Below are positions 40,239-48,499 of a stretch of 64,000 bases of DNA, in pieces. The stretch covers positions 3,073,001 through 3,137,000 of the forward strand of contig NZ_CP076457.1 of the NCBI RefSeq assembly GCF_018866325.1, in the 5' to 3' direction. The DNA comes from Streptomyces sp. YPW6. GTDB taxonomy: Bacteria; Actinomycetota; Actinomycetes; Streptomycetales; Streptomycetaceae. Every line of letters starts with the position of its first letter. Positions within the stretch are counted from its first letter, which is position 1. Below the pieces are notes generated by a model that was given only the letters and a program-made list of their open reading frames with translations, made no database searches and was not told the origin of the DNA. The position numbers and the translations under genes were made by a program.

Positions 40239-41236
40239 TCACGCCTCGCGTCGAGGAGCCGCCGCCGACCGGCTGCGCACCGCGCCGATGCTCGCCCCGA
40301 TGACCAGGGCGATGGCCAGGGCGTCCGTCGTGGACAGGGCCTGGTCCAGGATCAGGAGGCCCGCACCGGCGGCGATGGCCGGCTCCAGGCTCATCATCAC
40401 CGCGAAGGTGGGCGCGGGCAGCCGGCGCAGGGCCATCAGCTCCAGGGTGTACGGGAGCACCGAGCTGAGGACCGCCACCGCCGCGCCGAGCGCCATGGTG
40501 GACGGGACCGTGAGCTTCGCCCCGGACTCGATGATGCCGAGCGGCAGCGAGAGGACCGCGGCGACCACCATCGCCAGCGCGAGTCCGTCCGCCTGCGGGA
40601 AGCGGCGGCCGGTACGGGCGCTGAAGACGATGTACGCGGCCCACATCGCCCCGGCCCCCAGGGCGAAGGCCGCGCCGACCGGGTCGAGGCGGTCGAAGCC
40701 GCCGCCGCCCAGCAGGACGACGCCGACGAGGGCGAGCCCGGCCCACAGGACGTTGATCAGGCGGCGGGAGGCGAATACCGAGAGGGCGAGCGGGCCGAGC
40801 ACCTCCAGGGTGACGGCGATCCCGAGCGGAATCCGGTCCAGCGCCAGGTAGAAGAGCGTGTTCATACCGCCCATCGCGACGCCGAAGGCCAGCACCGTGC
40901 CCCAGTCGGCGCGCGAGTGGCCGCGCAGCTTCGGGCGGCAGATCACCAGCAGGATCAGGGAGGCGGCCGCCAGCCGCAGGGTGACGACGCCCAGCGCGCC
41001 CGCCTTCGGCATCAGCAGCGCCGCGACCGCCGAGCCGAACTGGACCGACAGGCCCCCGGCGACCACCAGCGCGATCGGCGCCAGCGCCGCCCGGCGCGCG
41101 GCCCAGGCCCCGCGGCCGGCGCGCCCGGCTCCCCCGGCGCCTCCGCCACCGCGTCGGCGCCTTCGAGCGCCGTCACCGACTCGGGTACGGCGACGGCTGC
41201 GGCGGCCGGTTCGGCGGCGCTGCGCTGGTCGTTCAC
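40239..41236 (-). CDS. EamA/RhtA-family exporter, frameshifted near its 5' end
   Basis: The conserved part (about 40239-41120) encodes ten membrane helices of the drug/metabolite transporter superfamily: LAPIALVVAGGLSVQFGSAVAALL, LGVVTLRLAAASLILLVICRP, an EamA repeat and FAVMMSLEPAIAAGAGLLILDQALS. The plausible start GTG 41236 (AAGG upstream) encodes VNDQRSAAEPAAAAV in another frame. Adding one G to the G5 run (plus-strand C5 at 41131-41135) would join the frames into a 332-residue protein of normal length. So this is a one-base deletion, a phase-variable tract or a base-call error. It is divergent from the LysR gene, its likely regulator. It probably exports amino acids such as threonine or homoserine. 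Confidence 0.7.
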
Positions 41237-41365
41237 GGGGGACCTTCCGGGCGAGCGGGTGAGCGGATGAGCAGGCGAGCGGACGAGTGCACTGCAATGC
41301 ACTGGACGGTACAGGATGGAAAACCGCGCCCGCCACGGACTTTCCTTCACCGTAAGGAGGTCCGC

Positions 41366-42337
41366 GTGTTCCGTGAAATGCCCATCACGCTCTCGTTATG
41401 CTTCCCGCGCATGAACGAGGAACCCGCCACCGGCCGCCCCGTGGAACTCCGGCACCTGCGGGCCTTCCTCGCGGTCGCCGACGAGCTCAACATCACACGC
41501 GCCGCCGCCCGCCTCCGGCTGGCCCAGCCCGCCGTGTCCCGCACCCTCGCCGCGCTGGAGCGGCACCTCGGGGTCCGGCTCGTGGACCGCTCCACCCACC
41601 ACCTCGCCCTGACCCCCGACGGCGTCGCCTTCCGCGACAAGGCCGCCGCCGCGGTCGCCGCCTTCGACGAGGCGCTCGACTCCGGGCGGCTGCGCACCTG
41701 GCCGCTGCGGCTCGGCCACGCCTGGTCCGCGTTCGGGCCGTACACCACACCGCTGCTGCGGACCTGGCAGGAGCGGTTCCCGGACACCCCGCTGGAGCTG
41801 CTCCGGATCGACGACCGCACCGCCGGACTGACCCGGGGCGAGGTCGACGCGGCGCTGCTGCGCGGGCCGGTGGACGCGCCGGGGCTGGTCGCCGAGGTGC
41901 TGTTCACCGAGGTGCGGGTGGCGGCGGTGACGGCGGACGGGCCGCTCGCGGGGCGCGCCTCGCTCCGGCTCGCCGACCTCGCGGACGGCCCGGTCGTCCT
42001 CAACACCGTCTCCGGCACCACCACCGTGGACCTGTGGCCGCCGCACGCCCGCCCGGCCGCCACGCTCACCGTCGGCAACACCGACGACTGGCTCACCGCC
42101 ATCGCCGCCGGGCGCGGCAGCGGGGTGTCCACCGCGTCGACCGTGGAGCTGCACCCGCACGCGGGGGTGGCCTACGTCCCGCTCGACGACGCCCCGGGCG
42201 TCCCGGTCCTCCTCGCCCGCCGCGACGCCCCCGGGCATCCGGCTCTGCCCCGCCTGGTGGCGCTGGCACGCGAGATCATCGCCCGGGGTCCGGCGCACCA
42301 CCCCCCGGGGCGGACTCCGGGAGAGCCTCCGCGATGA
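41366..42337 (+). CDS. LysR-family transcriptional regulator
   Basis: A 323-residue LysR protein. The HTH is VELRHLRAFLAVADELNITRAAARLRLAQPAVSRTLAALERHLGVRLVDRS. The effector-binding domain follows (PLRLGHAWSAFGPYTTPLLRTWQERFPDTPLELLRID). GTG 41366 has a full AAGGAGG at 41354-41360. That start includes a TTA codon (41396-41398) before the alternative ATG 41411, which lacks a ribosome site. TTA would make the gene bldA-dependent. The divergent EamA exporter is the likely target. Its 3' end overlaps the FAD oxidase gene by 62 bp. Confidence 0.85.
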   Translation: MFREMPITLSLCFPRMNEEPATGRPVELRHLRAFLAVADELNITRAAARLRLAQPAVSRTLAALERHLGVRLVDRSTHHLALTPDGVAFRDKAAAAVAAFDEALDSGRLRTWPLRLGHAWSAFGPYTTPLLRTWQERFPDTPLELLRIDDRTAGLTRGEVDAALLRGPVDAPGLVAEVLFTEVRVAAVTADGPLAGRASLRLADLADGPVVLNTVSGTTTVDLWPPHARPAATLTVGNTDDWLTAIAAGRGSGVSTASTVELHPHAGVAYVPLDDAPGVPVLLARRDAPGHPALPRLVALAREIIARGPAHHPPGRTPGEPPR

Positions 42338-45149
42338 CCTCCGCGAGGTGCCGGGCCCGGCGTCCGGCCAGCTGGTCGAGCTGCGTACGGCAGGAGAATC
42401 CGTCCGCGAGGAGTTCGGTCCCGGGTTCCGCCGCCCGTACGGCGGGGAGCAGCCGCTCCTCCGCGCAGGCGACGGACACCTCCCAGTGGCCCTTCTCGAA
42501 GCCGAAGTTCCCGGCGAGCCCGCAGCAGCCGCCGCTCAGTTCGCCGGTCAGGCCCAGCCGTTCGCGCAGCCGCCGCTCCGCCGCGTCGCCGAGCACCGCG
42601 TGCTGGTGGCAGTGCGTCTGGCCGGCGGCCGGGCGGTCCAGCCGGGGCGGCGTCCAGTCGGGGGCGTACTCCTCCAGGTACTGCGCGAACGTCCGCACGG
42701 CCGATGCCAGTGCGGCGGCGCGCGGGTCGTCGGGGAGCAGTTCGGGCAGATCGGTGCGGAGGGTCGCGGCGCAGCTCGGCTCCAGGACGACGAGCGGTTG
42801 CCCGGGGAGGAGGTCCAGCCGGTCCAGGGTGCGGCGCATCACCCGGCGGGCCGCGTCGAGCTGCCCGGTCGACACGTACGTGAGGCCGCAGCACACCCCG
42901 CGCGGGGGCGGCGGCACCGTACGCCCCGTCGCCTCCTCCAGCACCCGCACCGCCGCCCGGCCGGCCTGCGGGGACAGGTGCTCGGTGAAGGTGTCGGCCC
43001 AGAGGTGCACCACCCGGTCCGTCGACGGGATGTGCGTCCCGGTGCCCCGACGGGCGCGCAGCCACCGGCTGTACGTCTCGGTCGCCAGCACCGGGATCGT
43101 GCGCTCGGGCGCGATCCCCGCCAGCCGTTTCGCGAGCGCGGCGAGCGGGCGCAGCCGGGCGAGGGCGTTGAGCGGGCGGGCGAAGGGACGCGCCAGGCGC
43201 AGCCACTGCGGGAGGCGGCCCATCGCGTAGTGGGCGGCGGGGCGGAGGCGGCCCCGGTAGTGGTGGTGCAGGAACTCCGCCTTGTACGTGGCCATGTCGA
43301 CGCCCACCGGGCAGTCGCTGCGGCAGCCCTTGCAGGACAGGCAGAGGTCGAGCGCGTCCCGGACCTCGGTGCTGCGCCAGCCGTCCGTGATGACCTCGCC
43401 CGCCAGCATCTCGTGGAGGAGCCGGGCCCGGCCCCGGGTCGAGTGGGCCTCCTCGCCGGTCGCGCGGAAGGAGGGGCACATGACGCCCGCGCCGCTCGCC
43501 TCCTGCGTACGGCACTTGGCGACGCCGACGCAGCGGCGGACCGCGCCCGCGAAGTCCCCGCCGTCCTGCGGGTAGCCGAACTCCACGTCCACCGGCCGTT
43601 TCGGCAGGACGGAGAAGCGGAGGTTCGCGTCGAGGCGGTCGGGGCGGGCCAGCATCCCCGGGTTGAGGCCGCCGTCCGGGTCCCACAGGTCCTTGAACCG
43701 GCCGAAGAGGGCGACGAGTTCGTCCCCGTACATCCGGGGCAGCAGCTCGGCGCGCGCCTGCCCGTCGCCGTGCTCGCCGCTGAGGGAGCCGCCGTGCGCG
43801 ACGACGAGGTCGGCGGTCTCCTCGGAGAACCGGCGGAAGCGGGCCACCCCGGCGTCGGTCGTCAGGTCGAAGTCGATGCGGACGTGGATGCAGCCGTCGC
43901 CGAAGTGGCCGTACGGGGTGCCGCGCAGGCCGTGCTCGGCGAGGAGGGCCCGGAAGTCGCGGAGGTACGCGCCGAGCCGGGCGGGCGGGACCGCGCAGTC
44001 CTCCCAGCCCGGCCAGGCCTCACTGCCGTCGGGCATCCGGGTCGCGGTCCCGGCGGCGTCCTCGCGGATCCGCCACAGGGCCCGCTGCCCGGCCGGGTCG
44101 GTGACGACGGCCCCGTCCACCGCGTCGGCGGCCCGCAGGACGCGTTCGGCGTGCGCGCGGGCCTCGGCCGCGGTGGCCCCGCCGGTCTCGACGAAGAGCC
44201 AGGCGGCCCCGCGCGGCAGCAGACCGGCCGGTTCGCGGACCAGGTCGGCGGCCATGCCCTCGACGGTGAGCGGCCCGTACGGGAGGAGGCCCGGGGCGGC
44301 CTCGGCGGCGGCGGACTCGTCGGCGTACCCGAGGACGGCCAGGGCGCGGGCGCGCGGCGCCTCGACCAGGCGCACGGTGGCCTCGGTGACGACGCCGAGG
44401 GTGCCCTCGCTGCCGCAGAACGCCCGGACCGGGTCGGGGCCGCCGGGGTGCTCGGGGAGCAGCGCGTCGAGGGCGTACCCGGAGATGCGGCGCGGGAGGT
44501 CGGGGTAGCCGGTGCGCAGGAGCGCGAGGTGGCCGGCGACGAGGGCGTCGACGCCCGCCGGGCCCGCGCCGCTCCCCCGCTCCAGGCGGAGCGCCTGCCC
44601 CCCGTACCGGACCACGGACAGATCGCGCACGTTGTCCGCCGTCGTGCCCCAGGCGACCGAGTGCGCGCCGCAGGAGTTGTTGCCGATCATTCCGCCGAGG
44701 GTGCAGCGGCTGTGGGTGGACGGGTCGGGGCCGAAGGTCAGGCCGTGGGGCGCGGCGGCGGCGCGCAGGTCGTCGAGGATCACGCCGGGCTGGACGACGG
44801 CGGTGCGGGCGGCGGGGTCCACGTCGAGGATCGTCCGCAGGTGGCGGGTGAGATCGAGGACGAGTCCGGTGCCGGTGGCCTGTCCGGCGATGGACGTGCC
44901 GCCGCCGCGCGGGACGACCGGCACCCCGTACTCCCGGCAGACCGTCAGCGCGGCCGCGATGTCGTCGGCGTCGCGCGGGGCGAGCACGCCGAGGGGGACG
45001 CGGCGGTAGTTGGACGCGTCCATCGTGGTCAACGCCCGCGCGGCGGCCCCGAAGTCGCTCGCGCCGCGCACGCCGGAGCGGAGCGCGGCGATGAACGCCG
45101 GGGAGGCCGCGGGAGACGGTCCGGTATGCGGTCGATGCTGTTCGGCCAT
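42276..45149 (-). CDS. FAD-linked oxidase fused to 4Fe-4S/CCG domains (D-2-hydroxyacid dehydrogenase type)
   Basis: A 957-residue flavoprotein. The FAD_binding_4 domain includes VPRGGGTSIAGQATGTGLVLDLTRHL and PDPSTHSRCTLGGMIGNNSCGAHS. The FAD-oxidase C-terminal domain includes GHFGDGCIHVRIDF and GEHGDGQARAELLPRMYG. Then come a Cys-rich segment (CVGVAKCRTQEASGAGVMCPS), a second (CLSCKGCRSDCPVG), and two CCG cysteine-rich motifs (VCCGLTYVSTG and GGCCGLAGNFG). This is the single-chain glycolate oxidase/D-lactate dehydrogenase layout, passing electrons to the respiratory chain. ATG 45149 is chosen because it begins the family sequence; the upstream frame is not coding-like. Confidence 0.9.
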   Translation of the reverse strand: MAEQHRPHTGPSPAASPAFIAALRSGVRGASDFGAAARALTTMDASNYRRVPLGVLAPRDADDIAAALTVCREYGVPVVPRGGGTSIAGQATGTGLVLDLTRHLRTILDVDPAARTAVVQPGVILDDLRAAAAPHGLTFGPDPSTHSRCTLGGMIGNNSCGAHSVAWGTTADNVRDLSVVRYGGQALRLERGSGAGPAGVDALVAGHLALLRTGYPDLPRRISGYALDALLPEHPGGPDPVRAFCGSEGTLGVVTEATVRLVEAPRARALAVLGYADESAAAEAAPGLLPYGPLTVEGMAADLVREPAGLLPRGAAWLFVETGGATAAEARAHAERVLRAADAVDGAVVTDPAGQRALWRIREDAAGTATRMPDGSEAWPGWEDCAVPPARLGAYLRDFRALLAEHGLRGTPYGHFGDGCIHVRIDFDLTTDAGVARFRRFSEETADLVVAHGGSLSGEHGDGQARAELLPRMYGDELVALFGRFKDLWDPDGGLNPGMLARPDRLDANLRFSVLPKRPVDVEFGYPQDGGDFAGAVRRCVGVAKCRTQEASGAGVMCPSFRATGEEAHSTRGRARLLHEMLAGEVITDGWRSTEVRDALDLCLSCKGCRSDCPVGVDMATYKAEFLHHHYRGRLRPAAHYAMGRLPQWLRLARPFARPLNALARLRPLAALAKRLAGIAPERTIPVLATETYSRWLRARRGTGTHIPSTDRVVHLWADTFTEHLSPQAGRAAVRVLEEATGRTVPPPPRGVCCGLTYVSTGQLDAARRVMRRTLDRLDLLPGQPLVVLEPSCAATLRTDLPELLPDDPRAAALASAVRTFAQYLEEYAPDWTPPRLDRPAAGQTHCHQHAVLGDAAERRLRERLGLTGELSGGCCGLAGNFGFEKGHWEVSVACAEERLLPAVRAAEPGTELLADGFSCRTQLDQLAGRRARHLAEVIAEALPESAPGGGAPDPGR

Positions 45150-45404
45150 TCCCTCAGCATGCCGCCGGTCCTGATGAACTCTTGGGATGCGCACGGATGA
45201 ACGCGGGCAAGTCACACAAAAAAGCCCACAAGATCTTCCCAAACAGACCGTCAAGTCTCCTATAGTGACCAAGACTTGCGCAGGAACTATCAGTTCCAGT
45301 TGCACAAGATCGCCCATACACGTGACGAAGTGTCCTGAATTCGCCGCACCAGCACCGCCCGAACCGCTCCACCGCCCCGCACCGTCCGCCACCGAGGACT
45401 CCGA
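45150..45404. promoter_or_regulatory. AT-rich divergent promoter region of the oxidase gene and conservon
   Basis: This is the least GC-rich intergenic stretch of the right half. TATAGT at 45261-45266 is a good -10 for the conservon. GGAACT-ATC-AGTTCC (45283-45297) is a perfect 6-bp-arm palindrome just downstream of it, well placed for an operator. No -35 is convincing (TTCCCA at 45236-45241). Confidence 0.45.
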
Positions 45405-47060
45405 TTGCGCCCCTCACACCGGCCCACCGCACTCGCCCTGCTGATATCGGCAGCCGCTACCGGCACGCTGACCCTGTGGGCCGTCGCCGCGGCCCCTGAC
45501 ACGGTACGGACCCCGCTGGCCTGGGGCGCGGGCGCAGCCGCCGTGCTGCTGAGCGTCTGCGTGGCCGTCACCGTCCACACCCTGGGGACCGCGCGGACGC
45601 TGCGCGCCCTGCGGGCCGCCGACGCCCAGCGGTTCACCTCCGAGACCTCGCGCCTGGTCTCCGCCTCCGCCGCCGAGGCCCAGCGCTTCACGGCGGAGAC
45701 CGCCCGGATCAAGGGCGCCGCCGCCGGCGAGACCAGCCGGCTCGTCGCCGAGGCCCGCGCCGAGAACGAGCGGATCGCCGCGGCCGCCGCCGCCGAACAG
45801 GCCCGCCTCCAGGTCAGCGTCGACCGCCTGGCGGCCCGTGCCACGCGCGCCGAGACGGAGCGCTCCGCCGCCATCGCCGCCTGCGCCAACGCGGCGGGCC
45901 GGATGCAGGCCCTGTCCACCAGCATGCTGGCCGACCTCCGCGAGATGGAGCACCGGCACTCCGACGAGTCCGTGCTCGGGGACCTGCTCCACCTGGACCA
46001 CCGCACCGCCCAGGCGGGCCGCCTCGCCGACTCCATCGCCGTGCTGACCGGCGCCCGCTCCGGCCGGCGCTGGGCGAAGCCGATCGTCATGGAGTCGATC
46101 CTGCGCGGCGCGATGGGCCGGATCGGCAGCTACCAGCGGGTCCGTCTCCACTCCTCCAGCGATGTCGCCATCGCCGGTCACGCGGCCGAGGGCGTCATGC
46201 ACGCGCTCGCCGAACTCCTCGACAACGCTGCCAACTTCTCGCCGCCCACCGCCGAGGTGCACGTGTACGTGGAGGAGGTCCCGGCGGGCATCGTCATCAC
46301 CGTCGAGGACAGCGGGCTCGTCATGAGCGAGGTGCAGCTGCGCCGCGCGGAGCGGGCGGTCTCCGCCGACCACCAGAACCTCACCAACCTCTCCGGCACC
46401 CGACTCGGCCTCGCGGTCGTCGGCCGGCTGGCCCGCAAGCACGGCCTGACCGTCTCCTTCCGGCCCTCCGCCCGGGGCGGCACGGGCGCGCTGATGATGC
46501 TCCCCCAGGAGCTGATCTCCCGCGCGGTCGCACCGGCCCCGGCGGCAGCGGCAGCACCGGAACCGGCGGCAACGCCGACGCCGACCGCGACCGCTGCGAG
46601 CGCCCCGGTGTCCCCGGCGTCCCCCGGGGACACCGCTGCGGCCGCCGGGCTCCCCGCCGAGCCCGAGCCCGCGCACGCCTCCGCCGCCGGAACGGGCCCC
46701 GACGACGCCTTCGACGCGCACCGGATCCCGCGGACCCGCACCGAGGACGACGCCTCCACACGCCCGACCTCGGCGGCGGAAGCGGACTCCCCGGCTCCCC
46801 CTGGCTCCACGGCCCCCTCCGTGGACTCGGCCTCCGAGTCCACCGGCAGCGTGCCCGAGTTCGGCGAGAGCGGCCTGCCCAAGCGCCGCCGAGGCCGGAC
46901 CCTGGCCGCCGCCGAAGCCCGTACCGGCAACGCCGCCCCCGGCGGAGCCGACACCCCCCGGGCCCGTACCACCGACCCGAAGGTCCAGGCAGCGCGCTTC
47001 AGCACCTTCAGCAAGGCGGTACGAGCCACCTCCCCGCACCCGGAAGGCAACACCCGATGA
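45405..47060 (+). CDS. cvnA: Conservon sensor-kinase-like protein (CvnA)
   Basis: A 551-residue membrane protein. Two N-terminal helices (ALALLISAAATGTLTLWAVAAA and WGAGAAAVLLSVCVAVTVHTL) are followed by an Ala/Glu-rich coiled coil of about 100 residues. A HATPase domain follows (ALAELLDNAANFSPPTAEVHVYVEEV, IVITVEDSGLVM, TRLGLAVVGRLARKHGLTV) and then a long Pro/Ala-rich tail. No clear phospho-acceptor His box is seen, as in other CvnA proteins. The start is TTG 45405, with GAGGA at 45394-45398. It is the input component of the conservon and overlaps cvnB by ATGA. Confidence 0.9.
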   Translation: MRPSHRPTALALLISAAATGTLTLWAVAAAPDTVRTPLAWGAGAAAVLLSVCVAVTVHTLGTARTLRALRAADAQRFTSETSRLVSASAAEAQRFTAETARIKGAAAGETSRLVAEARAENERIAAAAAAEQARLQVSVDRLAARATRAETERSAAIAACANAAGRMQALSTSMLADLREMEHRHSDESVLGDLLHLDHRTAQAGRLADSIAVLTGARSGRRWAKPIVMESILRGAMGRIGSYQRVRLHSSSDVAIAGHAAEGVMHALAELLDNAANFSPPTAEVHVYVEEVPAGIVITVEDSGLVMSEVQLRRAERAVSADHQNLTNLSGTRLGLAVVGRLARKHGLTVSFRPSARGGTGALMMLPQELISRAVAPAPAAAAAPEPAATPTPTATAASAPVSPASPGDTAAAAGLPAEPEPAHASAAGTGPDDAFDAHRIPRTRTEDDASTRPTSAAEADSPAPPGSTAPSVDSASESTGSVPEFGESGLPKRRRGRTLAAAEARTGNAAPGGADTPRARTTDPKVQAARFSTFSKAVRATSPHPEGNTR

Positions 47061-47476
47061 CCGCGACCACCGACGAGAAGCTCAACTGGCTGCTGGAGGG
47101 GCTGCTCGACCGCACCCCCGGTACCCGCCACGCCCTCGTCCTGTCCCGCGACGGCCTCAAGCTGTGCCGCACCCCCGAGCTCTCCGTCGACCAGGCCGAC
47201 CAGCTGGCCGCCATCTCCGCCGGGATCCAGAGCCTGTCGCACGGCGCGTCCATCGAGTTCGGCGACGGCACCGGCGGCGTACGGTCCGCGATGGCCGAGT
47301 TCTACGGCGGCGTGCTGTTCATCGTCGAGGCGGGGGCCGGGGCCCACCTGGCCGTCGTCGCCGACGAGGACTCCGACGTGGGCCTCGTCGGCCACAACAT
47401 GAGCGAGCTCGTCGAGCAGCTCGGCGAGCACCTCGTCGCGCCGCCGCGCGAACCCGCCGAGGCCCCGGCCGTATGA
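47057..47476 (+). CDS. cvnB: Conservon roadblock/LC7-domain protein (CvnB)
   Basis: A 139-residue roadblock-fold protein (LNWLLEGLLDRTPGTRHALVLSRDGLKLCRTPELSVDQADQLAAISAGIQSLSHGAS, then GGVLFIVEAGAGAHLAVVADEDSDVGLVGHNMSELVEQLG). Roadblock proteins typically regulate the partner GTPase, here CvnD. It is linked by 4-nt overlaps to cvnA and cvnC. Confidence 0.92.
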   Translation: MTATTDEKLNWLLEGLLDRTPGTRHALVLSRDGLKLCRTPELSVDQADQLAAISAGIQSLSHGASIEFGDGTGGVRSAMAEFYGGVLFIVEAGAGAHLAVVADEDSDVGLVGHNMSELVEQLGEHLVAPPREPAEAPAV

Positions 47477-47844
47477 CGACGGCGCCCCGCCCCCGACCGG
47501 GCCGCGACGACGATCCGGACCGGCTGTACACCCTCACCGGGGGCCGCAGCCGGTCCGACTCCGCAGCCTTCGACCTGGTGACGCTCGTCGTCGCCGAGTG
47601 CGACCCGTCCCCGGGGATGCAGTCCGAGCACACCGCGATCCTGCGGATGTGCCAGGGCCCCACCGCCGTCGTCGAGATCGCCGCGAGCCTGAACCTGCCG
47701 GTCAGCATCGTCCGCATCCTGCTCTGCGACCTGCTCGACACCGGCCGGATCAGCGCCCGCCACCCCCGTACAGCCCGTGTCGCGGACCGGCTCCCCGACC
47801 CCGACATCCTGGAACAGGTGCTCGTTGGACTCCGCAACCTCTGA
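47473..47844 (+). CDS. cvnC: Conservon DUF742 protein (CvnC)
   Basis: A 123-residue DUF742 protein: RLYTLTGGRSRSDSAAFDLVTLVVAECDPSPGMQSEHTAILRMCQGPTAVVEIAASLNLPVSIVRILLCDLLDTGRI, a winged-helix-like pattern in which the last part resembles a MarR/HTH fold. It is the third subunit of the membrane-associated complex. ATG 47473 lies in an ATGA overlap with cvnB, and it overlaps cvnD by 20 bp. Confidence 0.92.
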   Translation: MTTAPRPRPGRDDDPDRLYTLTGGRSRSDSAAFDLVTLVVAECDPSPGMQSEHTAILRMCQGPTAVVEIAASLNLPVSIVRILLCDLLDTGRISARHPRTARVADRLPDPDILEQVLVGLRNL

Positions 47845-48499
47845 CCGCGCCACCCTGAGCTCCACCGCCGACAACGGACTCAAGATCGTTGTCGTGGGCG
47901 GCTTCGGCGTCGGCAAGACCACCATGGTCCGATCCGTGAGCGAGATCCGTCCGCTCAACACGGAGGAGACCATGACCCGCGCGGGCGAGGCCGTCGACGA
48001 CCTCGACGGCGTCCACGCCAAGACCTCCACCACGGTGGCGTTCGACTTCGGCCGCATCTCGCTCGACGAGCGCTCCGTGCTGTACCTCTTCGGCGCGCCC
48101 GGACAGGAACGCTTCTGGTTCCTGTGGGACCGGCTGTTCGCCGGAACCCTCGGCGCGGTCGTCCTCGTCGACACCCGCCGCCTCGCCGACTCCTGGTACG
48201 CCATCGACCGCCTGGAGCACCACGGCACGCCGTTCATCGTGGCGTGCAACGACTTCGGCGGCCCGCTCCACAGCGAGCAGCAGATCCGCGAGGCCCTGGA
48301 CCTCGCGGACGACGTACCGCTGGTGGAGTGCGACGCGCGTGACCGGTCCTCCAGCAAGTACGTGCTGATCACGCTCGTCGAGCATCTCGCCGCGCTCTCC
48401 GCCGCCCGCCTCCACGCCCCCGGAACGGCCGCCACCGCGGCGGCCGCGCCCGCGGCGGCCCTGGCGGCGGCCGGCCCGACCCCGGAGTCCGCCCCGTGA
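47825..48499 (+). CDS. cvnD: Conservon small GTPase (CvnD)
   Basis: A 224-residue Ras-like GTPase: G1 GGFGVGKTTMV (about 19-29), G3-like FGAPGQERF (the usual DxxGQ is here G-A-P-G-Q), and G4-like CNDFGG in place of NKxD. An Ala-rich tail ends the protein. The start is TTG 47825, giving MDSATSDRATLSSTADNGLKIVVVGG. It acts as the switch of the conservon and is coupled to the P450 gene by a GTGA overlap. Confidence 0.92.
   Translation: MDSATSDRATLSSTADNGLKIVVVGGFGVGKTTMVRSVSEIRPLNTEETMTRAGEAVDDLDGVHAKTSTTVAFDFGRISLDERSVLYLFGAPGQERFWFLWDRLFAGTLGAVVLVDTRRLADSWYAIDRLEHHGTPFIVACNDFGGPLHSEQQIREALDLADDVPLVECDARDRSSSKYVLITLVEHLAALSAARLHAPGTAATAAAAPAAALAAAGPTPESAP

Noticed and set aside
42348..45200. 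950-codon plus-strand ORF opposite the FAD oxidase
   Set aside because: Shadow frame with no motifs; the minus strand has complete FAD, 4Fe-4S and CCG signatures.
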